Of a DNA stretch of 64,000 nt, positions 60,938-64,000 are shown piece by piece. Location of the stretch: assembly GCA_900319795.1 (NCBI GenBank), contig ONPU01000004.1, positions 48,848 through 112,847 of the forward strand, written 5' to 3'. Position 1 is the stretch's first letter; each line of letters opens with the position of its first letter. Origin of the DNA: an uncultured Eubacteriales bacterium (GTDB lineage: Bacteria; Bacillota; Clostridia; Lachnospirales; Lachnospiraceae). A program made the position numbers and the translations under genes. The notes under the pieces are model-generated. The model was not told the DNA's origin, searched no databases, and saw only the letters and a program-made list of their open reading frames with translations.

Positions 60938-63871
60938 ATGCAAACAGTAAGAAGGATTGACACCAAGTGGATGATCAAAGTTTTATGCGCGTTGGTTCTG
61001 GGCATTATGCTCGCCGCGGTTCCGGTATTTGCCGACGACTATACGGTTCTTGTACCGGGGACGTTAGGCCAGACGGACGCCCGGGAAATGCTCGCCATGA
61101 TCAATGATTTCCGGACCGGCAGCGATGCATGGTACTGGAACAGTACGAATTCGTCAAAAGTACAGGTCACAAATCTGAAAGAACTGACCTACGACTACAA
61201 TCTGGAGAAGATCGCCATGTTAAGGGCGGCTGAAACTGCTCTCTCCTTCTCACATACACGCCCGAACGGAGGTTCCTGTTTCAGTGCGATTTATAACGGG
61301 ACCCAATCATGGGGCGAAAATATTGCCGCCGGAAGTTCTACCGCAAGTGCCACATTTGTCCAGTGGCGGGAAGATAACGATAACTATTCCGGCCAGGGGC
61401 ATCGTCGGAATATGCTGAGCTCATCATTTACCGCCATTGGAATCGCCCATGTCAAAGTCGCCGGCATCCATTACTGGGTACAGGAATTTGGCTATTCCAA
61501 TTCCGGCGCCGCCGCGGAAGATCCGCTCGATAAATCGGTTGCCTTTACCGTGGATATCAACTCCAACAGCATTCAGTCCGTCGTATTTCAGCCGTCGGAC
61601 GGGACCGAATCCATGGAAGTGGAAGTCCTGGACGAATACGCCCTCCCGGAAATGACCGCCGGCGTTCTCCTCGACGACGCATGGCCGTACCGGGCAAAAG
61701 CGACAGTCTACGCGCCGAACTGGGAGTCTGACGACCCGAATATCGCCGAAATATCCGCCGACGGCAAGAAGCTGATCGCGCGGAAGGTCGGCACCACCTC
61801 CGTGACGGCGACGTATCTGAACAAGACATTTACCCTGCCAGTCATCATCACCCCCATCGACATTGCTTCCGACACCCCGACCGCGGAGGACCGCGTCTAC
61901 ACGGGCGCGCCGCAGGAGCCGGCCGTCACACTGAAGCACGGCACCACGACCCTGATCAAAGGAACCGATTACGATGTGGAATACGTCGGTGCCCACACCG
62001 ACGCTGCAGAAGTACAGATCCGCGTCACCGGCAAGGGCAACTACAAAGGCACCGCTGTCGGCAGCTTCCGGATTAAGCCGGCGAGCCTCGCTACCGCTGC
62101 ATTTTCCACGATTGATGCCGTGACTTACAACGGGCAGGCGCATACGCCCGCATTTTCCGTCACATGGAACGACATGACTTTGTCGAATACGGACGATTTC
62201 ACAACAGAATTTGCCCAAAATACCGACGCCGGCACCGCCACGGTAACCATCACCGGCAAGGGCAATTTTGAAAATGAAACCTCCACAACCTTCGTAATCA
62301 ACCCACTCTCCATTGAGGAAAATGATTTCTCCCTCACCATCACCGACCCCACCTACACGGGCGACGCGCTGCAACCGGAAATGGTATTTTCCAACAGCTT
62401 CGCCACCCTCAAAATGGACCAGGACTTCACCGCAGAGTTCACAAGCAACATCAACGCCGGCGAGAACACTGCCGAAGCCACTCTGACCGGCAAGGGGAAC
62501 TACTGCGGGACAAGGACGGAACATTTCTCGATCCTTCCGAGAAATCTTCAGGATGAAGAGGTTCTGCTGAGCGTGGATGGAGAATACATTTTCAACGGAG
62601 AACCGCACGTGCCGGGCGAGGATCAGATCGCGCTCAGCTACAGGAACCGCGCGCTCGTTCAGGGAACGGATTACGACATTTCTGACATCACGAACAATGT
62701 GAATGCCGGCGACGCGGTGATCACACTCCAGGGCAAAGGCAATTATACGGGCACTGCGGAGAAGACATTTGCGATTCTGCCGAAGGATATCACAGAACTG
62801 GCTGAGATCGGGGCGATCGAGGACGTCATTTTCAATGGAAATGAGCAGACGCCGGCCGCCACAGTTCTGCTGAACGGCACGGAAATGACGGCCGACGAGG
62901 TTGCCATTTCCTATAATAATAACGTCAACGCAGGCACCGCTGCCGTTCGCGCGGAAGGCAAAGGGAATTACACCGGTTCCGTGGAGACCACTTTTGCAAT
63001 TCTTCCGGCCGAACTCACTTCGGAAAATGCCACCGCCTCTCCGCTCCCGGACCAGACCGCCACAGGCAAGCCGATCGAGCTCCGTCCGACCGTCAAATGG
63101 AACGGCATGACCCTGACCGAAAACACCGACTACACTCTCGACTTCGCCAACAACACGGCTCCGGGCACCGCGACCGTGAAAATCACAGGTACCGGAAACT
63201 TTACGGGCGGATTTGAGACGACATTTGTGATCAAGGAAAATAAGACAGGCAAAGGCGGCCCGGCAGGCGAAGGCGCATCGGAGAGCGTAGCGACGGCTGC
63301 CATCACGAGTGCGAATTCGGACGAGGGCCCGGCCGGGACGAAGTTCTCGCTCCTCCAGGCGCAGCAGAAGAAGGTGACGAAGAACAGCATCACGATTAAA
63401 TGGAAGAAAATCAGCGGCGCGACCTACAAAGTCTTCGGAAATGCCTGCGGCAAAAAGAACCACTACGTCCTCCTCGGCGAGACAAAAGCCGCTTCCTACA
63501 AGCACAAGGGCTTGAAGAAGGGCACATATTACAAATATCTGGTCGTCGCCGTGAAGAACGGCAAGGTGGTCTCCGCATCGAAGACTCTGCACATCGCTAC
63601 TTCCGGCAAGAAGGTCGGCAACAACACAAAGGTCACGATCAGCAAGAAAACCCTGAAGCTGAAGAAAGGCAAGTCCAAAAAGCTCACTGCAAAGGCCAAG
63701 AAAGGCAAGCTCAAGGTCAAAAATCACCGTAAGCTCGCCTGGGAATCTTCAGACCCGACGGTCGTCTCCGTCAAAAAAGGAAAAGTCAATGCCCTGAAGA
63801 AGGGCAGCGCCACCATCTATGTATACGCACAGAACGGCAAATACGCCAAGTGTAAGGTGACGGTAAAATAA
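60938..63871 (+). CDS. Secreted CAP-domain protein with Ig-like and MBG-type repeats
   Basis: 977 residues, AAAGGAGG 7 bases before the ATG. The signal peptide is VLCALVLGIMLAAVPVFA. A CAP/SCP domain (about 45-190) shows LSFSHTRPNGGSCFSA, SWGENIAAGS and GQGHRRNMLSSSFTAIGIAH, with the conserved His and Glu residues. A Big_2-like domain (about 205-300) follows. Next come about six MBG-type repeats (about 310-760), each ending like GKGNYTGTAEKTFAI. A fibronectin-like part (about 795-890) precedes a Lys-rich Big_2 end. No sortase signal is present. The basic tail may bind the cell wall electrostatically. The role of CAP proteins in bacteria is unclear. Confidence 0.87.
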   Translation: MQTVRRIDTKWMIKVLCALVLGIMLAAVPVFADDYTVLVPGTLGQTDAREMLAMINDFRTGSDAWYWNSTNSSKVQVTNLKELTYDYNLEKIAMLRAAETALSFSHTRPNGGSCFSAIYNGTQSWGENIAAGSSTASATFVQWREDNDNYSGQGHRRNMLSSSFTAIGIAHVKVAGIHYWVQEFGYSNSGAAAEDPLDKSVAFTVDINSNSIQSVVFQPSDGTESMEVEVLDEYALPEMTAGVLLDDAWPYRAKATVYAPNWESDDPNIAEISADGKKLIARKVGTTSVTATYLNKTFTLPVIITPIDIASDTPTAEDRVYTGAPQEPAVTLKHGTTTLIKGTDYDVEYVGAHTDAAEVQIRVTGKGNYKGTAVGSFRIKPASLATAAFSTIDAVTYNGQAHTPAFSVTWNDMTLSNTDDFTTEFAQNTDAGTATVTITGKGNFENETSTTFVINPLSIEENDFSLTITDPTYTGDALQPEMVFSNSFATLKMDQDFTAEFTSNINAGENTAEATLTGKGNYCGTRTEHFSILPRNLQDEEVLLSVDGEYIFNGEPHVPGEDQIALSYRNRALVQGTDYDISDITNNVNAGDAVITLQGKGNYTGTAEKTFAILPKDITELAEIGAIEDVIFNGNEQTPAATVLLNGTEMTADEVAISYNNNVNAGTAAVRAEGKGNYTGSVETTFAILPAELTSENATASPLPDQTATGKPIELRPTVKWNGMTLTENTDYTLDFANNTAPGTATVKITGTGNFTGGFETTFVIKENKTGKGGPAGEGASESVATAAITSANSDEGPAGTKFSLLQAQQKKVTKNSITIKWKKISGATYKVFGNACGKKNHYVLLGETKAASYKHKGLKKGTYYKYLVVAVKNGKVVSASKTLHIATSGKKVGNNTKVTISKKTLKLKKGKSKKLTAKAKKGKLKVKNHRKLAWESSDPTVVSVKKGKVNALKKGSATIYVYAQNGKYAKCKVTVK

Positions 63872-63920
63872 GACAGTAGGGACAGTCCCCGGTGTCTGGC
63901 CAGACACCGGGGACTGTCCC
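63870..63920. repeat. GGGGACAGTCCC palindrome, copy overlapping the CAP gene stop codon
   Basis: AAGACAGTAGGGACAGTCCC plus CGGTGTCTGG and its complement, ending at GGGACTGTCCC, so the right arm is about 9 bases shorter. It begins inside the TAA stop (63869-63871). The remaining bases to 64000 hold no recognised feature. Confidence 0.88.
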
Positions 63921-64000
63921 TTCCTATCATGTCAAGCCCTAAATCCATGTTTTATACGGGTTTGACAAACTCCTATACCTCTTAAAACAGAGCCAGATGG

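Noticed and set aside
61424-63727. 767-codon minus-strand frame opposite the CAP-domain gene
   Set aside because: Shadow of the repeat-rich secreted protein; no start signal or domain.

Overview
The window looks like chromosomal DNA of an anaerobic, gut-type Firmicute, most likely a Lachnospiraceae-like Clostridium relative. Supporting this are the moderately high GC with strong GGAGG ribosome sites, sigma-A type promoters, sortase-anchored pilins and very large SpaA/FctA repeat proteins, an SDR-type mannonate oxidoreductase, and glucuronide and C-glycoside catabolic genes. The species cannot be named from the sequence. No rRNA, tRNA, phage or CRISPR locus was seen.

Layout. 1-4549: start of a glycogen branching enzyme gene, adenine deaminase, a MATE exporter and a small membrane protein/XRE pair. 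4570-13567: a sugar-acid island. A leftward operon encodes a PfkB kinase, SDR mannonate oxidoreductase, 6-phosphogluconate dehydrogenase, a LarA-family nickel racemase/epimerase and UxaC, with an AraC regulator and a divergent beta-glucuronidase. The set has no mannonate dehydratase or KDPG aldolase. It suggests a route glucuronide - glucuronate - fructuronate - mannonate - gluconate - 6-phosphogluconate - ribulose-5-phosphate. 13561-17070: aroA, a HAD phosphatase, small proteins and a second AraC regulator. The regulator is divergent from a two-gene set (17286-18654) resembling the alpha/beta subunits of C-glycoside deglycosidase.

18698-21328 holds the most unusual object. It is a mirror-symmetric 2.6-kb element with 224-bp terminal inverted repeats. 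Inside these lie two inverted arrays of an exactly 53-bp tandem repeat (12 and 11 units), and in the centre an AT-rich gene for a PD-(D/E)XK-like nuclease with a hairpin leader. No transposase is present.

21443-35667: housekeeping genes (pth, glgP, ileS), a multidomain cell-wall hydrolase, and trkA-trkH with an exonuclease gene. 35961-49485: a pilus operon with a small anchored protein, shaft pilin, class C sortase, a 2982-residue adhesin carrying an N-terminal thioester domain and about 19 Cna_B-type domains, and a divergent sortase-like protein. Two of its proteins share an unusual TLxTGG sorting signal. 49569-50203: vapBC. 50274-58016: a 2580-residue surface protein (choice-of-anchor A plus about 12 FctA-type domains). 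58287-59619: a DUF3990-like ADP-ribosyltransferase/XRE pair. 59872-63871: a truncated Rpn-type nuclease tail, a flavin reductase and a secreted CAP-domain protein.

A family of near-perfect 60-bp palindromes (core GGGGACAGTCCC) occurs six times, mostly at gene ends. One half-length copy lies in frame inside the giant adhesin, and another supplies the C-terminus of a regulator. Product names rest on motif recognition by eye; no database search was possible.
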